A DNA stretch of 64,000 nucleotides from Verrucomicrobium spinosum DSM 4136 = JCM 18804 (GTDB taxonomy: Bacteria; Verrucomicrobiota; Verrucomicrobiia; Verrucomicrobiales; Verrucomicrobiaceae), in the NCBI RefSeq assembly GCF_000172155.1, contig NZ_ABIZ01000001.1, positions 2,046,001 through 2,110,000 of the forward strand. Direction: 5' to 3'. Both the position numbers and the translations under genes were made by a program. The notes beneath the pieces are model-generated. The model did not search any database, was not told the DNA's origin, and saw only the letters and a list, made by a program, of their open reading frames with translations. This document shows, piece after piece, positions 34,684-42,111 of this stretch (its first letter is position 1; each line of letters begins with the position of its first letter).

Positions 34684-36996
34684 ATGCACTTCCATTTTGG
34701 CTGGATTCCGGTGTGCGTCACCCTGGCGGGCCCGATTTTTGGGCAGGAACCGTTGGCTGGCACGTCCCCCCTGGAGGAGGCAACCGGGGAGGCCCGATCA
34801 GCTTCGATGGTGGCGGACATTGATGGGTTTGCCATGCGCCTCATTCAGGAGGCAGAGGGAAAGCGAGCAGATCTCTGGAAGCGGGACCTGAGTTCTGCCA
34901 AGGCTTACGAGGCCTCGGTAGAGCCCCAGCGGGCCCGTTTGGCGACGATCCTGGGAGTAAACAAACTGGACGTCCGCGTGCCGATGGTGGGGCTGGAGTA
35001 CCTGAGCTCATCGGTGCATGAACTGCGTCTGGCGGACGCGGCAAAGTATGGGGTGCACGCCGTGCGTTGGCCAGTGCTGAACGGCGTAAATGGGGAGGGC
35101 ATCTACCTCAAACAACGGGGCGAGACGACCGCGTGCATCGTCCTCCTGCCGGATGCTGATCAGACTCCCGAGGAGCTGGCCGGGCTGGTGCAGGGCAAAG
35201 AGGCTCTTGGCCAGGCGGCCCATGAACTGGGCCTGGCAGGGTGTGATGTGGTCATCCCGGCGCTGATCAACCGGCAGTCGGATTTTTCCGGCAATCCCGA
35301 GCTGGGCCTGCGTACCGACCAGTCGCACCGGGAGTGGATCTACCGGCAGACATTCGAGCTGGGGCGGAATGTGGGGGGCTACGAGCTCCACAAAGTCCTG
35401 GCGCTGGTGGAGTGGATGAGCGCACGGAAGGTGCCAGTGGGCGTCGCTGGCTATGGCGAAGGCGGACGGCTGGCGCTGATGGCGGCTGCACTCGACAAGC
35501 GGATCGATGCGACGCTGGTGAGCGGGGCTTGGGAGGAGTTGGAAGAGACCTGGCAACGCCCGCTGGAGCGGAACGGCTTTGGGCTGGTGAAGGAGTTTGG
35601 CGAGGCCGAAATCGCCGGTCTGGTGATGCCTCGTCCCCTCATCATCGCCCACGGCCAATATGCCGCCCTCCCTGCCCCGGTGGAGCCAGCTGTGGGTGTG
35701 AGGAAAAACGCCGCCCCTGGCACTCTGACCCCACCTGATGAGGAATCCGTGAGAAAAGGGATCAAGCGGGCCCGCCAACTGGTGGGGGACAAGTTGACCG
35801 AGCATCTCCGGCTCGTGATCGCCGACGAAGGGGAGCTGGCGATCTTTCCCGTGGAGGCTGTAGGCTGGCTCCGCAAAGCGTTGCGCCTGGGCAAGCTGGA
35901 CGCCCCTTCTGAACTGCGCATTCGGCGCGGGTCTCTGCCAGATGATAGAGCGCGGCAACAGCGTCTGGTGAGCGAGCTGGTGGATCACGCCCGGCGGGCG
36001 CTTCAGGTCTGCGAGCGCCAGCGGAACACTCTGGTGTGGAAGCCGCTGGCTGCCGCCAAGACCGACGTAGAGCGGTCGGTTGCCACGGCGAAGCTGCGGG
36101 AGAGTTTTTGGGAGGAGTCGATTGGGCGTCTGCCTGATCCTGCGGGGCCACCCGCCGCCCGGAGCCGCGTTCTGGATCAGAACTCCGAGTTCGTGACTCA
36201 TGAGGTGATGCTGGAGGTCTGGCCCGGCGTGCCGGCCTGGGGTTATTTGCTTGTACCGAAGGGCATCAAGGAAGGCGGGCGGCGCCCGGTGGTGGTCTGT
36301 CAGCACGGATTGGAAGGCCTGCCGGAAGATGTGGTGAATGAGGCCCCTTCAGCCAGAGCCTACGGGGCCTACAAAGGCTTTGCCGCCACTCTGGCCCGCA
36401 AGGGCTATGTCGTGTTTGCTCCGCATAACTTCTACCGCGGCAAGGATCACTTTCGGGTCATTCAGCGGAAGCTCAATCTCGTGGGGCTGAGCCTGTTTTC
36501 CGTCATCATCGGGCAGCATCAACAGACGCTCGAGTGGCTGAAGACGCAGCCCTTTGTGGATGGGGGGCGAATCGCCTTCTACGGCCTCAGCTACGGCGGC
36601 AAGTCGGCCATGCGCATCCCCGCGGTGCTGCCGGATTATGCCCTCTCCATCTGCTCGGGTGACTTCAATGAGTGGGTGCGAAAGTGCGCCACGGTGGACC
36701 TGCCTTTGAGCTATGTTTACAGCGGCGAGTATGAGATCTGGGAATGGAATCTTGGCAACACCTTCAACTATGCCGAGATGGCGGCGCTGATCGCACCCCG
36801 CCCCTTCATGGTGGAGCGCGGCCACGACGATGGCGTGGGCCTGGATGAATGGGTGGCCTATGAGTACGCCAAGGTCTTCCGGTATTACAACAAGCTGGGA
36901 CTGGGGGAGAAGTCTCGGATCGAGTATTTTAATGGTCCGCACACCATTCATGGGGTGGGGACGTTTGAGTTTCTGGAGCGACACTTGGGACGGTGA
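34684..36996 (+). CDS. Secreted protein with two alpha/beta-hydrolase domains, the first degenerate
   Basis: 770 residues with an N-terminal signal (FGWIPVCVTLAGPIFGQ). The first hydrolase-like domain (about residues 110-400) has VAGYGEGGRLAL where a nucleophile elbow would need GxSxG, so the serine is replaced by Gly. The second (about 500-770) is complete: FYGLSYGGKSAM (nucleophile Ser), RGHDDGVGLDEW (Asp) and NGPHTIHGVGTFEF (His). The second half resembles secreted acetylxylan/dienelactone-type esterases. It probably cleaves ester groups from environmental polysaccharides, with the first domain as a scaffold or binding module. Confidence 0.78.
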   Translation: MHFHFGWIPVCVTLAGPIFGQEPLAGTSPLEEATGEARSASMVADIDGFAMRLIQEAEGKRADLWKRDLSSAKAYEASVEPQRARLATILGVNKLDVRVPMVGLEYLSSSVHELRLADAAKYGVHAVRWPVLNGVNGEGIYLKQRGETTACIVLLPDADQTPEELAGLVQGKEALGQAAHELGLAGCDVVIPALINRQSDFSGNPELGLRTDQSHREWIYRQTFELGRNVGGYELHKVLALVEWMSARKVPVGVAGYGEGGRLALMAAALDKRIDATLVSGAWEELEETWQRPLERNGFGLVKEFGEAEIAGLVMPRPLIIAHGQYAALPAPVEPAVGVRKNAAPGTLTPPDEESVRKGIKRARQLVGDKLTEHLRLVIADEGELAIFPVEAVGWLRKALRLGKLDAPSELRIRRGSLPDDRARQQRLVSELVDHARRALQVCERQRNTLVWKPLAAAKTDVERSVATAKLRESFWEESIGRLPDPAGPPAARSRVLDQNSEFVTHEVMLEVWPGVPAWGYLLVPKGIKEGGRRPVVVCQHGLEGLPEDVVNEAPSARAYGAYKGFAATLARKGYVVFAPHNFYRGKDHFRVIQRKLNLVGLSLFSVIIGQHQQTLEWLKTQPFVDGGRIAFYGLSYGGKSAMRIPAVLPDYALSICSGDFNEWVRKCATVDLPLSYVYSGEYEIWEWNLGNTFNYAEMAALIAPRPFMVERGHDDGVGLDEWVAYEYAKVFRYYNKLGLGEKSRIEYFNGPHTIHGVGTFEFLERHLGR

Positions 36997-37064
36997 GCCG
37001 GTAGCCGGTGCGGGTTCGAGGTAATCCAATGTGGAAGAGTGGGTCATGGCTGGTAGAGCGGTGA

Positions 37065-37131
37065 CCGCCTAAAGGCGGAACTCCAACCATGAAATGGGAG
37101 CGGAGAGGGTTGGAGTTCCGCCTTTAGGCGG
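37065..37131. repeat. REPIN-like inverted REP doublet
   Basis: Two 24-base arms, perfectly complementary, separated by 19 bases (arms 37065-37088 and 37108-37131). Each arm contains its own small hairpin, CCGCC-TAAA-GGCGG, next to a GGAGTT / AACTCC element that includes the GGAG tetranucleotide. This occupies most of the 234-base gap between the hydrolase and the SGNH gene and looks like a doublet of REP units. Confidence 0.75.
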
Positions 37132-37230
37132 GTCAGTGGGTCTTGTGCGCTTCTCCTGCAAGATGGTGGTCAACTGATGGCGTTTTGGTTGAAGCTCAGT
37201 ACAGGAGCTGCTTCTGTTTTCCACCTCCCC

Positions 37231-38415
37231 ATGAATCGCCGATCTTTCATCACGACCACTCTCTCCCTCTCCACTGTCCCACTCATGGCCCAAAAAGGGG
37301 CGACGGTGATTTCACCTGAGGGAGCGAAGTCCGCGACAATCACCTCAGAGCCGGTGCCCAGCACCAGCCCGGCGCAGCCTGCCAAGCCCGCGGCCAAGCC
37401 TTTGACCTGGCACGATGCCGCTCCGTATCTGGAAGGGCGGGGCTGGCCGGATGAGGCCCGCAAGCGGTACTATGATCGCTTCCCTTCTGTAGCGGAAGGC
37501 AAGGTGACGGACACGGTGTGGAATCTGAGCCGCGACAGCGCGGGCATGCTGGTGCGCTTCAAAAGCAACGCCACGAACATCCAGGTGCGGTACAAATTGC
37601 TCAAGGCCAACCTGGCCTTGCCGCACATGCCGGCCACCGGAGTGAGCGGCGTGGATCTCTATGCCAAGGCTGAAGATGGCAAGTGGCGCTGGGTGGGGGT
37701 AAGCAAGCCGGACAAACAGGAGCTTCAGGCGGATCTCACAGGCACCATCAAAGGGGACGCCCGGGAGTGGATGCTGTATCTGCCGCTCTTCAACGGCGTG
37801 GAGAAGCTGGAGATCGGCGTGAGTGAAGGGGCCACCTTTGAGGGGCAGACGGCGCGGCCAAAGCCGGTGGTGTTCTACGGCACCTCCATCACGCACGGGG
37901 CCTGTGCCTCACGGCCCGGCATGGTGCACACTGCCATTCTCGGGCGTCGGTTGGACCGGCACGTCATGAACCTCGGCTTCTCCGGCAACGGCAAAATGGA
38001 TGCGGCCGTGGGGGATCAATTGGTGAAGCTCGATCCCGCGGTGTATGTCATCGACTGCAACCCGAACATGGGAGCAGAACTGATCCGCGAGCGTTGTGTC
38101 CCGCTCGTCAAGCAACTGCGCGCTGCCCGGCCCAAGACCCCGATTGTGCTGGTGGAAGACCGCCGCAACACGAACTCATGGATCCATCCCGAGCGTGCCA
38201 AATACCACACGGACAACCACGCGGCGCTCAAGGAGGCCTTCGACAAGCTCAAGGCCGAAAACGTGACGGCACTCTTCTACATCCCGGGGGACAATCTGCT
38301 GGGAGAGGATGCGGACGGCTCGACGGATGGCTCGCACCCGAGCGATCTGGGATTCTTCCGCCAGGCGGATGCCTTTGAGCCGGTATTGCGGGAGGCGCTG
38401 AAGGCCGCAGAGTAG
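37231..38415 (+). CDS. Secreted SGNH/GDSL hydrolase with GxDLY-type N-terminal domain
   Basis: 394 residues. MNRRSFITTTLSLSTVPLMAQ is a signal peptide with a twin-arginine-like NRRSF. The N-terminal beta domain contains GVSGVDLYAKAEDGKWRWVGV, the GxDLY signature. The SGNH core has the blocks VVFYGTSITHG (Ser nucleophile), GFSGNG (Gly), and DGSHPSDLG (Asp and His). Such proteins are carbohydrate esterases acting on environmental or wall glycans. It follows the alpha/beta hydrolase gene after the REP doublet. ATG 37231 is preferred to 37177 because it starts the signal peptide. Confidence 0.85.
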   Translation: MNRRSFITTTLSLSTVPLMAQKGATVISPEGAKSATITSEPVPSTSPAQPAKPAAKPLTWHDAAPYLEGRGWPDEARKRYYDRFPSVAEGKVTDTVWNLSRDSAGMLVRFKSNATNIQVRYKLLKANLALPHMPATGVSGVDLYAKAEDGKWRWVGVSKPDKQELQADLTGTIKGDAREWMLYLPLFNGVEKLEIGVSEGATFEGQTARPKPVVFYGTSITHGACASRPGMVHTAILGRRLDRHVMNLGFSGNGKMDAAVGDQLVKLDPAVYVIDCNPNMGAELIRERCVPLVKQLRAARPKTPIVLVEDRRNTNSWIHPERAKYHTDNHAALKEAFDKLKAENVTALFYIPGDNLLGEDADGSTDGSHPSDLGFFRQADAFEPVLREALKAAE

Positions 38416-38422
38416 CGGCCTT
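38401..38422 (+). terminator. Hairpin over the SGNH stop codon
   Basis: AAGGCCGC-AGAGTA-GCGGCCTT: an 8-bp stem whose right arm begins with the last base of the stop codon (38413-38415). It is followed by TTCCTCTGGTT, a weak T-rich tail. It probably acts as a terminator between this gene and the convergent small gene. Confidence 0.5.
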
Positions 38423-38442
38423 CCTCTGGTTGACCCTTTTCG

Positions 38443-38685
38443 TCAGGCGGCGGTGTCCCAGGACTGCGCCTGGCGAATCCATTCGCGTACCGTGTCCAGT
38501 GTGGGCAGCTTCCGCACCAGACGCTGTTCGGAGTTTACCTCCTCCATCCAGCGCAACAGCTTCTCTGGCTGGTTCTTTGCCAGATCTGTGGGCGAGGTGA
38601 TGCCGGAGGCGCTGAGCAGGGAGGCGAAAGACTTTTCGGTGGCCGGGAGGATCTGGGTCAGGGGCGTGATGTTGTTGGTCGTCAT
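38443..38685 (-). CDS. Small helix-hairpin-helix-like protein (DUF4332-type)
   Basis: 80 residues, all helical by pattern: KSFASLLSASGITSPTDLAK, then KLLRWMEEVNSEQRLVRKLP and VREWIRQAQSW. The arrangement of short helices with ITSPTDLA resembles the helix-hairpin-helix repeats of DUF4332 proteins, some of which bind DNA non-specifically. No signal peptide. The function is unknown. ATG 38685 is preferred over 38691, which would add only two residues. Confidence 0.6.
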   Translation of the reverse strand: MTTNNITPLTQILPATEKSFASLLSASGITSPTDLAKNQPEKLLRWMEEVNSEQRLVRKLPTLDTVREWIRQAQSWDTAA

Positions 38686-38850
38686 GTCCAAGGGGTAAAG
38701 GAGGGGTAATGGCCTCCCCTTTTAGCCACGGTCACGGCCCCTGTATGTAAAATTGGGTCCCATCCAAAATAGGGGGGCACCTTAAGTCCATGCTCCTCTT
38801 TCAGGGTTGCGAGTGACCAGGATCTGGGTATCAACCTCAGTTTCAAATCC

Positions 38851-40089
38851 ATGCCCGCTCCCAGCCACCGCCGCCCCATCCGTCCCCGTCAAGTTCCCAC
38901 CGGAAGCGAAGGCTGGTCCATGCCCTGGGTGCAGATCAAGTACTACAATTTTCACCCGAATTTCTTCCCGAACATGATCATGGCGGCTTCGCCCGATGCG
39001 AAGCGCGGCGATACGGTCACGGTGTATGACAAAGAGGGCAAGCCTTTTGGGCACGGCTTCTTCAGTCCCGGAGCCCGGGTGCCGCTGCGCGTGTTCCGGC
39101 ACGGCGCGGAGCCTCTTGATCCCGATCATTTTACCAAGGCGTTGCGCCAGGCGGTGGACCTGCGTCTGAAGACCTTGGGCCTGCCTCAGCAGACGGATGC
39201 CTTCCGCGTGGTGCATGCGGATGCCGATGGCATCCCAGGACTGATGGTGGACAAGTTCGGTGAAGTGCTGGCGGTCGAGTTGAGCAATGCCTCGGCCCTC
39301 CAGCGCGCAGGGGAGTGGATTCCCCTTCTGCATGAACTGCTGGGCACGACCCGGGCGGTGGTGCATTTCGACGATGCCCCAATCCGTGCCGAAGGGCTGG
39401 TGCCGCACCAAGTTCTGGAACAGGTCAGTCAACTCAGCGCTCCGGAGGCGGGCACGAAAATCATAGAGAACGGCATGCGGTTCCATGTGAACTTTGCCGA
39501 AGGCCACAAGACGGGTTTCTTCTGTGATCAGCGGAACAACCGGGCTCAACTGGGCCGGTGGGTGAAGGACTGCCGTGTGCTGGATGTCTGCTGCTACTCC
39601 GGCGGCTTCTCCGTGGCGGCCAAGCTGGGCGGTGCGGCAGAGGTCATCGGCGTGGATCTGGATGAGAAGGCGGTGGAACAGGCCAGGAAAAATGCCAACC
39701 TGAACCAGCAGCGCATCGATTTTGTGCATGCCGATGCCTTTACCTACATGCGGCAGATGCAGAGGAATGGGGCCACGTGGGATGCGGTGGTGCTGGATCC
39801 GCCCAAGCTGGTGCACTCCCGCGAGGGGTTCGAGGAAGGCAAGGCCAGATACCATGACCTCAACAAGCTGGCCCTTTCCCTGGTGGCCAGGGGCGGGCTC
39901 TTCGTGACCTGCTCCTGCTCCGGGCTCATGCCGGTGGAGCAGTTCGAGGAACTTGTGATCGGCATCGCCCACCGCAATGGGCGCAAGTTGCAGATTCTCG
40001 ACCGCACCGGCGCAGGCCCGGATCATCCGGTCATGTCCAACTGCCCGGAGAGCCGCTACCTTAAGACCCTGTGGGCACGGGTGTGGTAG
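38851..40089 (+). CDS. RlmI-type class I SAM-dependent rRNA (cytosine) methyltransferase
   Basis: 412 residues. The N-terminal PUA-like domain ends near residue 75, followed by a central domain (VVHADADGIPGLMVDKF). The C-terminal Rossmann methyltransferase contains EGHKTGFFCDQRNNR, VLDVCCYSGGFSVAA (SAM loop), EVIGVDLDEKAVEQARKNA, the catalytic-type DPPK (VVLDPPKLVHS) and the CSCS motif. In E. coli RlmI makes m5C1962 of 23S rRNA. The exact target base is inferred from the family only. Confidence 0.85.
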   Translation: MPAPSHRRPIRPRQVPTGSEGWSMPWVQIKYYNFHPNFFPNMIMAASPDAKRGDTVTVYDKEGKPFGHGFFSPGARVPLRVFRHGAEPLDPDHFTKALRQAVDLRLKTLGLPQQTDAFRVVHADADGIPGLMVDKFGEVLAVELSNASALQRAGEWIPLLHELLGTTRAVVHFDDAPIRAEGLVPHQVLEQVSQLSAPEAGTKIIENGMRFHVNFAEGHKTGFFCDQRNNRAQLGRWVKDCRVLDVCCYSGGFSVAAKLGGAAEVIGVDLDEKAVEQARKNANLNQQRIDFVHADAFTYMRQMQRNGATWDAVVLDPPKLVHSREGFEEGKARYHDLNKLALSLVARGGLFVTCSCSGLMPVEQFEELVIGIAHRNGRKLQILDRTGAGPDHPVMSNCPESRYLKTLWARVW

Positions 40090-40285
40090 GATGCCATGTG
40101 TGCGGCCCAGGCGGGGCGAGATCGGTGTGAAGAGATTGAGGGCTCTATGCTCTCGCAGATGGGCTTGGGTCCCATGTCTTGGACGCTTCGCCCCCGGAGA
40201 AGGTTTCACGACAGGGGGTGAAATTCACAACCGTCGGGACTCTTGTTAATTTTTTTTACGAATAAATAGTGTGTAGAGCAACCGG

Positions 40286-40306
40286 CCTGATGTGCGGGAC
40301 ATCAGG
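40286..40306. promoter_or_regulatory. Hairpin and AT-rich promoter-like stretch upstream of the PA14-like remnant
   Basis: The gap 40090-40375 contains an AT-rich block around 40245-40272, unusual in this GC-rich region, followed by CCTGATGT-GCGGG-ACATCAGG (8-bp stem) and a smaller TCATGC / GCATGA hairpin at 40328-40343. It is likely the promoter and leader of the truncated secreted gene. Confidence 0.4.
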
Positions 40307-40375
40307 ATGGTGTTGGGGACTTGGGTTCATGCGCGTGCATGAGCTTCTGCGGCCCTGGCACTGAACGCTCTCATC

Positions 40376-40705
40376 ATGAAACTCCCTCCGTTTGCGCTAA
40401 AGCATTTTGCTGCTGCACTGCTTTCACTATGGATCGCACCCACCCTGGCCTGGAGCCAGGGCGGGTTGACGTTGGAACGCTGGTCGGGCGTGGAAGGCCC
40501 CCATCTGGGAGGGTTGACCAGCGTGCTCAGTTCCCAGGCACCTGCCTTGAGTTCCTTTCAGGCGGGTTCAGCAGCGATGTTGTGCTCGCTTCCCTACCGC
40601 CTCGACGCTGGGGCCAGACTGCGAGGCACGCTGACGATCCCGACGGAAGAAGTACGAAAAGACAGGCTATTACGAAGGAAGGAAGTTGACTGCGCAGTCT
40701 TTTAA
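40376..40705 (+). pseudogene. Truncated secreted protein with PA14-like start
   Basis: 109 residues remain: a signal peptide (KHFAAALLSLWIAPTLAWS), then QGGLTLERWSGVEGPHLGGLTS, and a fragment LDAGARLRGTLTIPT that matches the first strands of a PA14 carbohydrate-binding domain. After that the frame degenerates and stops at 40705, where a full PA14 would need another hundred residues. No continuation is seen on the far side of the following RAYT gene. The remnant is probably left by loss of the remainder, perhaps linked to the RAYT neighbour. Confidence 0.6.
40688..40699. repeat. Perfect 12-bp palindrome GACTGCGCAGTC
   Basis: Directly upstream of the RAYT gene and followed by TTTT. It may be a REP-type recognition site or a weak terminator for the truncated gene. 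No second copy was found in the window. Confidence 0.4.
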
Positions 40706-40720
40706 GGCGATGGGGACCTC

Positions 40721-41776
40721 ATGGCTTCGCCTCGATACTTTGCCGATCAGATGGTTCCGGTTGCGTACTACCACTGCATTTCTCGGGTGGTGGAGCGGCG
40801 GCTGGCGTTTGGGCCGGAGGAGAAGGAGCAGTTTGTGCGTTTGATGCGGGCCTATGAGGGGTTCTGTCAGGTGCGGGTGTTGTCCTATTGTGTGATGTCC
40901 AACCACTTCCACATCATGGTGGAAGTCAGGAAGCGGCCTGAAGGGGAGGTGTATTCGGATGAATGGCTGCTCAAGCAGGCGGCGTTGATCTATTCCCAAC
41001 CGGCGGTGCGGATGCTCAAGGAGACGCTGGAAACCTTTCGCAGCCAGGGGCATGACGCGGCGGCCGAGGAGCTCAAGGAAAGATACCTGGGCCGGATGTG
41101 GGATGTGAGCCAGTTCATGAAGGAACTCAAACAGCGCTTCAGCTTGTGGTTCAACAAGAGGGAGAATCGCAAGGGCACCCTCTGGGAGGAGCGCTTCACC
41201 AGTGTGCTGCTGGAAGGTGAGCTGGCCACGCTCTCGGTGATGAGTGCCTACATTGATCTCAATCCGGTGCGAGCGGGACTGGTGGAGGATCCCAAGGACT
41301 ACCGGTGGTGCAGCTATGCGGAGGCGGTAGCGGGTGGACGCAAGGCGTTGTCAGCCCTGTACACGATCACGAATGAGCACCGGGCGCATGAGCGGAACCA
41401 GCCAGGGGGCTCGCAACGGATCCCCAGTGCGGCCAAGATCCTTTCCGGCTACCGGGTATGGCTCTTTGGCCAGGGGGAGGAGGTTCGAGACGGTCACGGT
41501 TCGGACAGCCGGGTGCTGCGCAAGGGGATCAAGCGTGAGGTGGTGGAGCAGGTGCGCACTGAAGACGGCAAGATGACGCTCGCGGAGACGCTGCGTCATC
41601 GGGTGACGTACTTCACGCTAGGTGTGGCCTTGGGAAGCCGGGGGTTTGTGGATGAGTTCTTTGAGGCACGGCGAGAACAGTTTGATGCCCGCCGCCAACG
41701 AGGTGCCCGCCCCATGAAGGGCGGGAGTTTTGCCGGAATGTTCGCCTTTCGAGCGCCGAGAGTCGGGGTGGTGTGA
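40721..41776 (+). CDS. RAYT-like (REP-associated) transposase
   Basis: 351 residues. The HUH motif lies in YCVMSNHFHIMVEVR. The family's C-terminal block is seen at RENRKGTLWEERFTSVLLEG then YIDLNPVRAGLV. In typical RAYTs the residue a few positions after LW...R is a catalytic tyrosine; here the equivalent segment is RFTSVL with no Tyr, so activity is uncertain. The C-terminal 130 residues (from about 220) are an extension found in larger family members, and this protein differs clearly from the RAYT in recG. Such proteins act on REP DNA, often as domesticated single-copy genes. Confidence 0.8.
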   Translation: MASPRYFADQMVPVAYYHCISRVVERRLAFGPEEKEQFVRLMRAYEGFCQVRVLSYCVMSNHFHIMVEVRKRPEGEVYSDEWLLKQAALIYSQPAVRMLKETLETFRSQGHDAAAEELKERYLGRMWDVSQFMKELKQRFSLWFNKRENRKGTLWEERFTSVLLEGELATLSVMSAYIDLNPVRAGLVEDPKDYRWCSYAEAVAGGRKALSALYTITNEHRAHERNQPGGSQRIPSAAKILSGYRVWLFGQGEEVRDGHGSDSRVLRKGIKREVVEQVRTEDGKMTLAETLRHRVTYFTLGVALGSRGFVDEFFEARREQFDARRQRGARPMKGGSFAGMFAFRAPRVGVV

Positions 41777-42111
41777 CGGCAATAAGTGGTGCCGCAAAGA
41801 AGGGTGACCGGTATAAACGGGAATAGGGACAAATGAGCATTGAGCCCTTGGTGAATCTGTGGACTCGTATCCATGAAGAGCGCTGATTTGCTGCCCGGAA
41901 CGCAGTGAGTAAGTACGCCGAATGGCGTGAAATGCGACAGAGGTTGGAGGCATGCCTCGAATGATGATTTGGATTGTGAGTTTCTCTTTCTGGATTTTGG
42001 CGTATAGTCTGTCTTTTCGTATTTGCATCTAACCCATTGCCCCTCTTTCGCATCGGGACGCTGACGTTGGCAGGGGGGCAGCGTGCCGCTTTCCTCGAAG
42101 CTGGGCGACCG
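41777..42111. other. Gene-free stretch between the RAYT and the glycosyltransferase
   Basis: 335 bases with no credible gene. A perfect palindrome GAGGCATGCCTC sits at 41947-41958, and an AT-rich block lies around 41965-42030. Nothing else is recognised, and it may hold debris from insertion or deletion next to the RAYT. Confidence 0.5.

Noticed and set aside
40688-40699. GACTGCGCAGTC as a REP of the second RAYT
   Set aside because: Only one copy was seen and there is no GGAG or GTAG tetranucleotide beside it, so it is listed only as a palindrome.
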